Assembly: GCF_027579695.1 (NCBI RefSeq)
Contig: NC_083592.1
Coordinates: 30,136,961-30,200,960 of the forward strand
DNA from: Neoarius graeffei
Taxonomy: Eukaryota; Chordata; Actinopteri; Siluriformes; Ariidae
DNA length: 64,000 nucleotides
Reading direction: 5' to 3'
The notes under the pieces are model-generated. The model saw only the letters and a list, made by a program, of their open reading frames with translations. It made no database searches and had not been told where the DNA came from. A program made the position numbers and the translations under genes. Shown here piece by piece: positions 10,518 to 20,191 of the stretch; position 1 is the stretch's first letter, and every line of letters begins with the position of its first letter.

Positions 10518-10884
10518 GGCGGCACGGTGGTGTAGTGGTTAGCGCTGTCGCCTCACAGCAAGAAGGTCCGGGTTCGAGCCCCGTGGCCGGCGAGGGCCTT
10601 TCTGTGCGGAGTTTGCATGTTCTCCCCGTGTCCGCGTGGGTTTCCTCCGGGTGCTCCGGTTTCCCCCACAGTCCAAAGACATGCAGGTTAGGTTAACTGG
10701 TGACTCTAAATTGACCGTTGGTGTGAATGTGAGTGTGAATGGTTGTCTGTGTCTATGTGTCAGCCCTGTGATGACCTGGCGACTTGTCCAGGGTGCACCC
10801 CGCCTTTCGCCCGTAGTCAGCTGGGATAGGCTCCAGCTTGCCTGCGACCCTGTAGAAGGATAAAGCGGCTAGAGATAATGAGAT
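10518..10884 (+). mobile_element. SINE A1 inserted in a TA-rich stretch
   Basis: Full-length plus-strand copy, close to consensus, flanked on both sides by atatatata runs that served as, or expanded from, the target duplication. Confidence 0.93.
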
Positions 10885-11252
10885 ATATATATATATATGG
10901 GAAAAGTACAGATTTTGTAAGGGCATGGGTAACTAAAGGTTGACATGTATGTTGAAAATATGTGAAATCGTTCATGGAATCCACATACTTTTGAATTTCT
11001 CATTCAAATTTTGAGGAATAAATCTTATATTGCTCAACATTAAGCCTGTTCAGTTTCATTTGCCTAGACTATGTAGTTTCTGGGATATTTACATCGCAAA
11101 TAATATCAATTTTTTTGAAATACCCTGTATATCTTGCATACTTAAAATGCATTTGCCATAAACAGAGAATACTCTGATATATGAAAGGGCTCTGAGTAAG
11201 ATGCTTCAGATAATGCATTTTTGTAATTCTGTTTTTTTTTTTATAAACATAC

Positions 11253-11800
11253 AGTATTAGTCAAACATTTGGACACATCTAATTCAATGTTTTTTGTTTA
11301 TTTTTATTAACTACTTTAAGACACAAAGTGTCTTTTAATGATGGATGTCATTTCTCTTTACTTAGTTGAACGGTTCTTGACATAATATGGATTACTACAG
11401 TTGTGGAATAGGGCATTTTACTGTATTTTTCTTATTTACTATTTACTGTTTGATCTCAAACACATTAAGAAGGCAAGCAATTGCACTAATTGACTTTTGA
11501 CGAGGCACCTATTAATTGAAAAGCATTCCAGGTGACGACCTCATGAAGCTGGTTAAGATAATGCCAATAGTGTGTAAAGCATCATCGAAGTAAACGCTGG
11601 CTACTTTGAAGAAGCTAAAATATGAAACAGATTTTGTTTTTTTTAACACTTCTTTGTTTAAAACATAGCTCCATATATGTTCCAGATGTTATTTCTTAGT
11701 TTTGATGTCTTCAGTATCGTTCTACAAAGTAGAAAATAGTCAAAAATACAGAAAAACCTATGAATGAGTAGAGTAGGGGTGTACAAACTTTTTGAAAACA
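11253..11800 (+). mobile_element. Degraded Tc1-like element (3-prime half)
   Basis: It starts acagtattagtcaaacattt and ends at about gtgtacaaactttttg, diverged versions of a terminal repeat seen in teleost Tc1 relics that read like cagtcaaaagtttggacaca. The interior retains the transposase C-terminal region (the stretch around cattccaggtgacgacctca) but has no open frame. Confidence 0.65.
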
Positions 11801-11984
11801 GCTGCTTTGCTTAGATATCTTTCAGCATGCGAGTGGGGGGGGGGGGTATGAGGCAGCGATTATGTGGTATGGCTAATGGTGTAGAAGGTAAGATGTGGTT
11901 TCACCACATCCTAGGGCTGATTTAGACTTTCATGTCTACAGTATAATTTATGCAAACATTACCAAAGACCATATATCCAATTAG
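11801..11984. other. Short unique stretch with a G-tract
   Basis: Contains a run of about 10 G at 11835-11846 and nothing else recognisable. Confidence 0.5.
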
Positions 11985-12172
11985 ATTACTGGCAATTAGC
12001 AGACGCTCTTATCCAGAGTGACAAACAGCACACCCAGAGCAGCCTGGGGAGCAGTTGAGGGTTAGGTGCCTTGCTCACGGGCACTTCAGCCATTCTTGCT
12101 GGTCTAGGGAATCAAACCAGCAACCATTTGGTCCTAAAGCTGCTTCTCTAACCATTAGGCCATGACTGATAA
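11985..12172 (-). mobile_element. tRNA-derived SINE, type D
   Basis: Read on the minus strand, it begins with a tRNA-like head (cctaatggttagagaagc, B-box-like ggtttgattccc), continues ctgaagtgcccgtgagcaag and ends with a tail like ggataagagcgtctgctaat. This arrangement recurs in teleost genomes. A fragment of the same tail lies at 26628-26704. Confidence 0.7.
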
Positions 12173-12771
12173 TTACTTTGTCAGCACATCAATAAAACAA
12201 TCTTAGAAAAAAAGGGTTAAATCTAGAATGCTACAATCTGATGACTGTATGGTTAAAGCCCCAACACATATAGAATATAGAAGCACCCTTAAATATTATA
12301 TTATCTGTTATAATTTGAAAGCTCTATATTATAGGTTGAATGATCTATTTGATATAATGATCCTAGAATTCACATAGACGTCACTTAATGACACAGGGAA
12401 CACACTTGTATCCGAGAGTGTTATAAATAGTTAAATAGTGCTGTGCAGGCAGAGCATAATGTTTCACAAGGCTTAACCTTTCTCATTCTTTTTTACCCTC
12501 TTTATTTCCCTTGCAATAATAAGAGAAAGATCCAAAGCTGCATCCTGAACAATCTGCCTCTTTTACAAATTCTCTCTCTCTCTCTCTCTCTCTCCTGCTC
12601 TCGCTCTCTGTCTTTCTCGCTCCTACACACACTTTCTGTCTCATCGATCTTTACCACGCAGAGCTTATGTTTGGATAGTGTTTTGTAAATTTTCCCTTGG
12701 TCAGGAAGCCCTCTCTCTTCAGCACGGCTCCATGCAGAGATCAGCGCTGAAGTTAATGTGTTTAGTTTGGA
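12173..12771. other. AT-rich stretch with a CT microsatellite
   Basis: (CT)n occurs at about 12569-12594 followed by CT-rich sequence to 12645. No coding evidence. Confidence 0.6.
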
Positions 12772-12961
12772 CCCTTAGCAAAAAGAAGTTTATTCAAGTG
12801 TACTATGAGTATACTTATTTTTTACTAAAACTGAGGAAGTACCAGTATACTTGAAGTTGACTTTTTATAAACTATATTTTATATAGTTAAGAATAGTATA
12901 GTGAAGTATACTTGGCTTATACTGAAAAGTATAAACAAAAGTCTAAGACTAAGTACATTAA

Positions 12962-13661
12962 CACTACGTTCACACTGCAGGCTGAAGTGACTCAAATCCG
13001 ATTTTTTCGCCCATATGTGACCTGTATCCGATCTTTTATTGACAATATGAACGACACAGATCCGATTTTTTCAAATCCGACCCAGGCCGTTTGGATATGT
13101 GGTCCTAATTCCGATTCCTATCCGATCTTTTCATATGCGACTTCAGTCTGAACCGCCAGGTCGCATTCATCCGACTTACACGTCATCAACAAGCCACAAA
13201 CGTCACTATTCTGCGCTGAAGTAGGCGGCGGGTCTCTCAAAAAAAGTTACAACAACATGGCTTTGATGTTCCTTTGAACGGAGGTTGCAGTCACTACCCC
13301 GCAGAACGCCTGAGCCAAAACCCTTGCCCTCTTCCTTCTCAACCTCCTCCTTAACATCAGGCTATTGTGCATGTTCTGGCTCCGTCGCAACAACAACTGC
13401 ATCATCGCCAGGTACTCCATGCTGGCTACTGTCATACACAGGAAACTTTAGGTTACTTCCATAAACACTGGCCATGCTCACTGCGTGTGACGTCGTCGTA
13501 TCCTGCAATGCGCATGCGGAACACTTTTAGGTCGCTTTTCGTTCATACTGAGGATCACATACAAGTCGCATATATTTGTTAATGTGAATGACCTCACAAA
13601 AAAATCGGATTTCACAAAAAAATCGGAATTGAGCATTAAGCCTTGCAGTGTGAACGTAGTG
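12962..13661. mobile_element. Harbinger-like MITE (700 bp)
   Basis: It has perfect 18-bp inverted ends cactacgttcacactgca / tgcagtgtgaacgtagtg, flanked by TAA on each side (12959-12961, 13662-13664), the PIF/Harbinger-type 3-bp target. The interior has repeated tccgat motifs. A minus-strand Arg-rich frame near 13250-13435 has unknown meaning. Confidence 0.82.
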
Positions 13662-14025
13662 TAATACTAAGACTTACACTTATACTTTAAAAGGATAGTT
13701 CAGGATTTTTGACATGAATCTGTATGGCATCCCCATCAATAGTGTCGTGCAAACACACTGACTTACCCCTGACAGCATCCTGTGAGTCCAGTTCTTGTCC
13801 AGTTTTGGTCCAGACGAAAGTAGTCCGGCAAGTTTGTTGGGGTCACGAAAGTAAAACGTTTTTCGTCTCAAAACAGTATGTGTTCAAAAGAGTGATAGAT
13901 TTGCATCACAAAACCATTGCCAAATAAAAAGTCAGACCTCGAAATTGCTTGGCACTATTTTCTCTCCCTTCTTATCACTGCGCGCTGCCGCCAGGTGACA
14001 GCCACGGCTGTTTAATTCATTGTTT

Positions 14026-14787
14026 TAGTGATGGGAATTTCGGCTCTTTTTCAGGAGCCGCCTCTTTTGGCTCTTCTTCCTATAAGGAGCCGGCTCTTTC
14101 GGCTCCCAAACGGCTCCTGAGATTTTATTTTTGATTTAATTGCTGCAATTAACTAGTTAATTAATTACATTATTATTTATATTTTATCAATAGGATGTTT
14201 TCCATTTTATTTTTTAGTTTTTGTAGCCATTGTAAAGCTTTGTAAAGTATAGCAGTGTAACAATGTTCTAGCTATAGAAATAAAACTTACTTACCAATTA
14301 ATAAATTATTTTCTCACAAACATAATGCAAAACTGTGTTATATTACCAATATAAAACACACAGAAGACATCAACTGTTTATCCTTTATGGTTTTATTTCA
14401 CACTCGACCTTGAACAAAATGCCACAAAATAAATTATGAAGTATAAATCAGGCCTAAGAAACTATGAAGCAAAGTTGGAAATTATTTTAACAAACACAGA
14501 ACAATGTGCAACAAAATATGTGGCACCTTGAGCGCATGTAAAAAGAGAAAAAAGTGCCGCACTCTGCTCCACCAGTAATGAGAAGCCGCTGGAACAGCAA
14601 ATATGCTCCTGTTATAATGACTGCTGTCTCGTTGTATACCGCAGATTAATCTGGCCATGCCAAGGCGGTTGCCGACCGAACCTGGCAATTTATGAGCGAC
14701 AATTTATATCATGAGCTTTAGGAATTCACGGCAACAAAACAATGATCATGGTTGTCAAATAGACAATCATCCTTCAGCTGAGCTGAA

Positions 14788-14829
<42 letters not shown>

Positions 14830-14951
14830 CACCTAAGGACAAAAAACTGATTCGGTTCCCCAACTCGGCTCCCACCGAAGAGCCGGCTCCCGTCGTTCAC
14901 TTCAAAGAGCCGGCTCTTTGAACCAGATCGTTCGCGACCAACACATCACTA
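14026..14951. mobile_element. Nonautonomous hAT element
   Basis: Short inverted ends tagtgatg (14026-14033) and catcacta (14944-14951). The 8-bp target duplication cattgttt lies at 14018-14025 and again at 17793-17800. The right copy was pushed about 2.8 kb away by the Penelope insertion. Subterminal sequence repeats gagccggctctt in both orientations. A (CT)n tract occurs at 14791-14826. No transposase frame. Confidence 0.85.
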
Positions 14952-15012
14952 CATTTAGTTAGTTTTTTTTTTTTTTCTTTTTTATCAGACATCTAATTTT
15001 TGGGTTTGTTTA

Positions 15013-15052
15013 CCTGACATGTTTCGACGTACAACTTCCGTCTTCCTCAGAG
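15013..15052 (-). ncRNA. Hammerhead-like ribozyme motif (3-prime copy)
   Basis: Minus-strand twin of the motif at 17655-17695, in the 3-prime terminal part of the Penelope element. It has the order ctgagga, GACG stem, loop, CGTC, gaaac, gtc. Penelope elements are known to carry minimal hammerheads in their terminal repeats. The core has G where CUGAUGA expects U, so activity is uncertain. Confidence 0.4.
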
Positions 15053-15137
15053 TGTCACCGGATGTTAATTGGTGACGCATCTTTTATCAGCTGATGTTTC
15101 CGAAGGCGTGGCCTTCCTGTCTGGTTTGACAGGTCGG

Positions 15138-17297
15138 TCACGCCTTATACTGTCTGTTCGTCCCCTGCAAGATGGCACTCCAGGTATGGGAGAGCATGTA
15201 CGCTCCCTCATCCCGGTTGATGGTCCTCGGGCTTCGCTTACGGATCTCTATGGCCTCCCTGATCCAGCGCTGATGTTTGTTATCTTCTGTGCGGATGACT
15301 CTGGCAATCCCCCAGTCCATAATGTGATTTTCCCTTTTACAGTGATCTGTTATAGCTGACTTATAATTTTCCTGTTGTGCCTTTTCTTTTATTGTTCGGG
15401 TTTGTCTTGTAGCTGTCTCCTTTTCGCACTCTTTCTTATGTTCATGTTTTCTTGTGTTGAAACTCCTTCCTGTCTCCCCAATATAAGTTTTATTGCATAA
15501 TTTACATGGAATCTCATATATGGTGTTGCATCTGTTGTCCGGATGTATTCTGTCTTTGGGATGAACCAGGATCTGACGGAGTGTTGTGTGTGGTTTGACA
15601 GGTGTGTTAATGTTGTGTTTCCTCATTACTCTTTGAATGCGTTCAGTTATTCCCCTGATGTATGGTAATGTAACTACTCCCCTGTGTTCTTGTTTGTTAG
15701 TTTGTTTTTTCTCTTTCTTCTGTGTTTTGTTGTTCTTAACCTGTTCCACCCCTTTGGATATTGCCCATTGTGGATATTGACATGCCTTCAGTGCGTGTTG
15801 TATATGTTGTTCCTCCTGTTCTTTGTCCTGTGGATCTGTAATTATTGCTGTGCGTTCATGTAATGTTCTAACTACGGATATTTTGTGCATTATGGGGTGT
15901 TCGGAAGTCCAGTTTAAATATTGGTCGGTGTGTGTGGGTTTTCTGTGTACTTTTATTTTGATGTCCCCATCTTCTGTGTGTTGTATTTTTAAATCCAAAA
16001 ATGCTATTGACTGCTCTGTTTCTTCTTCATGTGTAAATCTTATATTGCCGGTATTGTCTATGGTGTTAAGATGGTCGGTGAGTTGTTGAGTGTGTCCCCT
16101 CTTTACTTTTTCCAATATGTCGTCCACATACCGTTTCCAGAGTGTTGGCCTGTATTCCGCTGGTATTGTAGTGAGTGCTTTCTGCTCCAGATCTTCCATG
16201 AAAAAGCCGCACATGATGGCTGATAGTGGGTCTCCCATGGCAAAACCTTCCTTCTGTCTGTAGATTGTATTCCTGAACTGAAAGTATGTGGATGTGGCGA
16301 TGAATTGAAGGAGCTGAGTGATGTCTTGTACGGTGAGGTTTGTGCGTTTCTTGAGCGTCCTGTCTGTTTTTAATTTGTCTTGTACTATCTGTATGGTGGC
16401 TTCCGTGGGTGTTCTGGTGAAAAGAGATATGACATCGTGTGAAATGAAAACTTCATCTTGCTGCATTTTGATGTTTTTTAGTTCTTCTGCCAGATGTTTT
16501 GAGTTTTTGCAGTGTTGGTCTGTGAGTCCTAGTAATGGTTTAATTATTTTGGTGAGTGCTTTTGATAAGTTGTATGTGACCGAACCAATGCTATCTACTA
16601 TGGGGCGTAATGGTGTTCCTGGTTTGTGTATTTTTGGTGTACCGTAAATCCTGGGGATGACATTGGCTGTGGGTACTAAATGATTGTAATCCTGCTTATC
16701 TATTTTATTTTCATCGAGTAGTGGTTTTAGTAGTGCTTTAAGTTTCTTTTTCTTGTCTTCTGTTGGGTCTTTTTTTAATATTTCAAATGCGTTGTCGCTG
16801 AGTAATTCATTCATTTTTCGTTCATATTCATCAGTGTCCATAATAACTGTTGTTCTGCCTTTATCTGCTGGGAGGATTGTGATATCTTTATTTTTAGCTA
16901 ATGTTTTCATGGCTTTGGCTTCCTGTTTTGTGATGTTACTGGGTGGTGGTTTGGCCGTTTTCAAAATACCAGCTATTGCGTTTCTTAGTGCTGCTTTTTG
17001 TCCGTGATCCTGTATTTTCTCACATGCTAATTCAGTTGCCAGAATGAATTCATCGTGTGGTATATTGTTCGGTGTGACAGCGTAGTTGAGTCCTTTTGCT
17101 AGTATACTGCGTTCTGCTTGTGAGAGTTTGTACCTTGATATGTTATGAATCCATTTGTCGTTGATGTGTGCGTGCTCCGGTTCTGCCTTCTTTTTCTGTG
17201 CGATGAGTTTGTCCAGTTTTCGGATTTGTCGGGTTTTTGTCTCTGTGAATTCCTGTTCGTGTATGTCTGCCAAGTGTCCGTGTATTGCCATTTCCAT
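15138..17297 (-). CDS. Penelope-like reverse transcriptase with GIY-YIG endonuclease
   Basis: This 719-residue uninterrupted frame encodes the protein that copies element RNA and cuts the target. The N-terminal about 130 residues are Lys-rich. The RT region includes ILPADKGRTTVIMD (near 142), PRIYGTPKIHKPGTPLRPIV (near 214), the palm FISHDVISLFT, and catalytic YVDD near 390. The C-terminal GIY-YIG domain shows TIYEIPCKLCNKTYIGETGR near 595 and a His-rich segment RKHEHKKECE, with CNKTYIG as the YIG half. The protein ends HTWSAILQGTNRQYKA. The length suits an endonuclease-bearing Penelope element, so this copy may be coding-competent. Whether it is active cannot be judged. Confidence 0.93.
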   Translation of the reverse strand: MEMAIHGHLADIHEQEFTETKTRQIRKLDKLIAQKKKAEPEHAHINDKWIHNISRYKLSQAERSILAKGLNYAVTPNNIPHDEFILATELACEKIQDHGQKAALRNAIAGILKTAKPPPSNITKQEAKAMKTLAKNKDITILPADKGRTTVIMDTDEYERKMNELLSDNAFEILKKDPTEDKKKKLKALLKPLLDENKIDKQDYNHLVPTANVIPRIYGTPKIHKPGTPLRPIVDSIGSVTYNLSKALTKIIKPLLGLTDQHCKNSKHLAEELKNIKMQQDEVFISHDVISLFTRTPTEATIQIVQDKLKTDRTLKKRTNLTVQDITQLLQFIATSTYFQFRNTIYRQKEGFAMGDPLSAIMCGFFMEDLEQKALTTIPAEYRPTLWKRYVDDILEKVKRGHTQQLTDHLNTIDNTGNIRFTHEEETEQSIAFLDLKIQHTEDGDIKIKVHRKPTHTDQYLNWTSEHPIMHKISVVRTLHERTAIITDPQDKEQEEQHIQHALKACQYPQWAISKGVEQVKNNKTQKKEKKQTNKQEHRGVVTLPYIRGITERIQRVMRKHNINTPVKPHTTLRQILVHPKDRIHPDNRCNTIYEIPCKLCNKTYIGETGRSFNTRKHEHKKECEKETATRQTRTIKEKAQQENYKSAITDHCKRENHIMDWGIARVIRTEDNKHQRWIREAIEIRKRSPRTINRDEGAYMLSHTWSAILQGTNRQYKA

Positions 17298-17405
17298 TTC
17301 CTTGTTTTGGGGAAACCGGCGTTTGAAAGTTTCCGTCTCTCTGTGTAGTTCGCTGTTGATATTATTTAGTTTATCCGTTGTGCACCGTATCCGTTCTTTT
17401 CTTCA

Positions 17406-17745
17406 GAGTCATCCGCACAGAAGATAACAAACATCAGCGCTGGATCAGGGAGGCCATAGAGATCCGTAAGCGAAGCCCGAGGACCATCAACCGGGATGAG
17501 GGAGCGTACATGCTCTCCCATACCTGGAGTGCCATCTTGCAGGGGACGAACAGACAGTATAAGGCGTGACCGACCTGTCAAACCAGACAGGAAGGCCACG
17601 CCTTCGGAAACATCAGCTGATAAAAGATGCGTCACCAATTAACATCCGGTGACACTCTGAGGAAGACGGAAGTTGTACGTCGAAACATGTCAGGTAAACA
17701 AACCCAAAAATTAGATGTCTGATAAAAAAGAAAAAAAAAAACTAA
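17406..17745 (+). repeat. Inverted partial copy of the Penelope 3-prime end
   Basis: The plus strand repeats the end of the Penelope gene (RTEDNKHQRWIREAIEIRK onwards to the stop at about 17569) and its 3-prime UTR, mirroring 14957-15303. The two copies look almost identical. The partial coding piece has no start of its own and is not a separate gene. Confidence 0.92.
17655..17695 (+). ncRNA. Hammerhead-like ribozyme motif (5-prime copy)
   Basis: Positions: ctga 17657-17660, gga 17661-17663, stem II GACG 17665-17668 pairing with CGTC 17678-17681, gaaa 17682-17685, very short stem III AC/GT, and candidate cleavage gtc 17689-17691. Stem I pairing is poor in this reading. The layout matches the minimal hammerheads described in Penelope-like elements, but the CUGAUGA box is CUGAGGA. 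Confidence 0.42.
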
Positions 17746-18362
17746 CTATATATAATATAAGACATAATGAACGTAATCGAAAGACATCACTACATTGTTT
17801 ACTGCTAGCAAAGTTAGCGACAACATGTCTGACTACGACGGTGAAATGTGTGCGGAGATTCAGCCACATCTTTGTTGCTACAGCCTGGATAGTCGCAAGT
17901 GCGCACCATTTTCACAAATATATTATTGTATAGGTTATAGAAGGTGATAAATTTGTCACTGTTCTTGCTCTCAAATTAGCTTGTTAGCGCCGCTGATCTG
18001 AACTCCTAATCACTGCCAAACAATGGGAAAGGTGTTGATTCCTGCGCAGATGTCAACATGACAGCGCGCAGTGATACTGAGGAAGAGAAAATAGTGCCAA
18101 GCGATTTCGAGGTCTGACTTTTTATTTGGCAACGGTTTTGTGATGCAAATACATCACTCTTTTGAACACATACTGTTTTGAGACGAAAAACGTTTTACTT
18201 TCGTGACCCCAACAAACTTGCCGGACTACTTTCGTCTGGACCAAAACTGGACAAGAACTGGACTCACAGGATGCTGTCAGGGGTAAGTCAGTGTGTTTGC
18301 ACGACACTATTGATGGGGATGCCATACAGATTCATGTCAAAAATCCCGAACTATCCCTTTAA

Positions 18363-19189
18363 TACTAAAACTTATACTTTAGTATACTTTTTACGTTTTT
18401 CTGCCACAAAGTATTAATACTTAGTATATCTTGCTCCAAGTGCATAATAAGGTCAAGTCATTGACTCATGCTTAACATTTAATTTATATATTAATATAAT
18501 ATAATGCTGGAGTTTAAAACTTTACAGTATATAGTATGTGTGCTCAATTGCATTATCTTTATGTACCTTAAAATCATACACAAAAACAGAAAAACTTTTG
18601 ACTTGACTTTATTGATCAAGCTAGTCCCTGTCATAAGGGTTTGGCAGTGGTGTTATGTACATAGCGTCAGCTGTTTCAACAAGAACACATTTTGTTTTGA
18701 TCATGTCAGGCCAGACAGCATTAACAGTTTCAGGTTTTTTTTAACAACATATAGGAAAGTACTTTGTACATTGATTTGTGAATCTTTACATACAGGGCTG
18801 TCTAATCATAAAAGTACAGTACAGATTTTGTTTCTATCTAGTTATTTATTTTTGGTCCCAAAGGTGTGCACTTTTCTTTTACGTTTTTTGACAAGGAAGG
18901 ACTTTAGTTCTCAGTTGAAGACGCTATGTTTACATTTTTACAAGCATATGCACAAGTTTTGCTTTAACACTTTTTACAAATAAGGATTTGATCTTGGAGA
19001 GACCATTATGTTTACATTTTTACATGCAAATGCGCACTTTTTCCTTTCATTTTCTCCAGTAAGGAAGGACTTGATTTCATAGGTCTTTGTTTTTGAAATG
19101 TTTGAAAATATATCAAACTTGTTTTCAACATTCTGTCTTGTGATTTTGTAAATGCATCACACTCTTGTGTACATACAGTATGAATAAAC
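18363..19189. other. Interior of the AGTATAC element, no genes
   Basis: AT-rich. Two related segments (catgcacttttcttttacg-like near 18870 and gcgcactttttcctttcat near 19031) suggest an old internal duplication. No coding signal. Confidence 0.5.
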
Positions 19190-19676
19190 TTTAAGAATAC
19201 TTTAAGGAGTATATTTCCAGTATATAAATAGTAAGCTACAAGTAATATGCCAAGCAAACTTAAAGTATACAGTAACAAGTAAACTAGTGAAATAACCAAC
19301 GCTTATAACAGTATACTTAAAGTATACAATAATAAACTAAAAATAGGGACTCGAAGTATATAACTAGTACAATGGCAGTATATCGATAAGTGTACTTGTG
19401 GTATACTTTAAGCATACGAGAGGGATATACCAAGTACATTGATAGTATATAGATGAGTGTACTTGTGGTATACTTTAAAGTGTACTTTTGCAAACTTAAA
19501 ATGAACTTTAAAGTATACTTTTATAAACTTGAAATGTTCCAATTTAGTCCGAAAAAGTATTAAATTTGTATACTTTCTAGTACACTAAAAGTACATGGTC
19601 TGTAGTATACTTGCTATACTTATACTGAAGCATACTTAATAAAATGAACTTTAAGTATACTACTTTTTGCTAAGGG
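19190..19676. repeat. Dense array of agtatac/gtatact motifs
   Basis: Agtatac or its reverse complement recurs every 15-40 bp, often as actttaaagtatact palindromes. The spacing is irregular, so this is not a simple tandem satellite. Confidence 0.8.
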
Positions 19677-20191
19677 GAGCCCCAAAAATGAAAATGGAGG
19701 GATTAGTGGAAGGTAAATCTTGTACTATCCAGACAAAGCTGCAGGTGATACGAATCAGAATATTAAAACATTTCTCCTCTATTACTTGAGAAGATGAGCT
19801 CAAAATTTGTTCCCTTGAATTCTCAAATCTGATTAGTTCGAAAGTGTTAATTAATTTTCAACAGCAGCATGTCACGACAATAATTCACAATAATTCACAG
19901 GTTTATATTAACACTGTTAGAAATAGCAGTACAGTAGGAGTCAATTTCTGTCCCCTAAGGTACACTCTACACTAATGTACCCATGAGGACACATTAGTGG
20001 ACCTCACGGTAACGATGTGTACCTTTTTAGGGCCAAACAGGTACATATATGTTCCCAAGCAGTATATAAAGGGTACAAATACAGTGGTGCTTGAAAGTTT
20101 GTGAACCTTCTAGAATTTTCTATATTTCTGCATAAATATGACCTCAAACATCATCAGATTTTCACACAAGTCCTAAAAGTAGATAAAGAGA

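Larger units (their letters stand above)
7077..11127 (+). mobile_element. Mariner-like element carrying later insertions
   Basis: The left end tagggtgtttcgaaaaattt and the reverse complement of the right end cagggtatttcaaaaaaatt form imperfect inverted repeats with TA outside. Inside the left end, a helix-turn-helix transposase start is visible (7225-7395). Just before the right end there are traces of a C-terminus (VTKG..H near 10930-10970). The middle of the transposase is missing. The interior holds hAT-like fragments, a Harbinger-like MITE and three SINEs. Confidence 0.6.
14956..17783 (-). mobile_element. Penelope-like retroelement with inverted terminal copies
   Basis: Flanked by a 13-bp target duplication, acatcactacatt (14943-14955 and 17784-17796). 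The main copy runs leftward and encodes a 719-residue protein. At its 5-prime side (17406-17745) lies an inverted duplicate of its own 3-prime terminal about 340 bp, so the unit has the same sequence facing outward at both ends. Such partial terminal copies are known for Penelope elements. The poly(A/T)-like runs at 14961-14985 and 17725-17740 mirror each other. Confidence 0.9.
13691..18358. mobile_element. TTAA-flanked element with 297-bp inverted repeats (Kolobok/piggyBac type)
   Basis: Left arm 13691-13987 and right arm 18062-18358 are close reverse complements. TTAA flanks both sides (13687-13690, 18359-18362) and the termini read aaggatagttc / gaactatccct. A TTAA target with RGG-type ends fits Kolobok best, with piggyBac as the alternative. 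The interior proper is only about 290 bp (13988-14017 and 17801-18061). It includes ATG 17826, which opens a short frame MSDYDGEMCAEIQPHL. The remainder is the hAT and Penelope insertions. Confidence 0.8.
12772..19676. mobile_element. AGTATAC-rich DNA element, host of the four-level nest
   Basis: The ends cccttagcaaaaag (12772-12785) and ctttttgctaaggg (19663-19676) are perfect inverted repeats. The element sequence proper is 12772-12958, about 13665-13690 and 18363-19676, roughly 1.5 kb in total, and is full of agtatac and its reverse complement. The rest is nested insertions. No protein is encoded, so it looks like a large nonautonomous DNA transposon. Superfamily unknown. Confidence 0.65.

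Noticed and set aside
17378-17569. Plus-strand frame ending HTWSAILQGTNRQYKA as a separate gene
   Set aside because: It is the inverted partial copy of the Penelope gene end. It has no catalytic core or promoter of its own.
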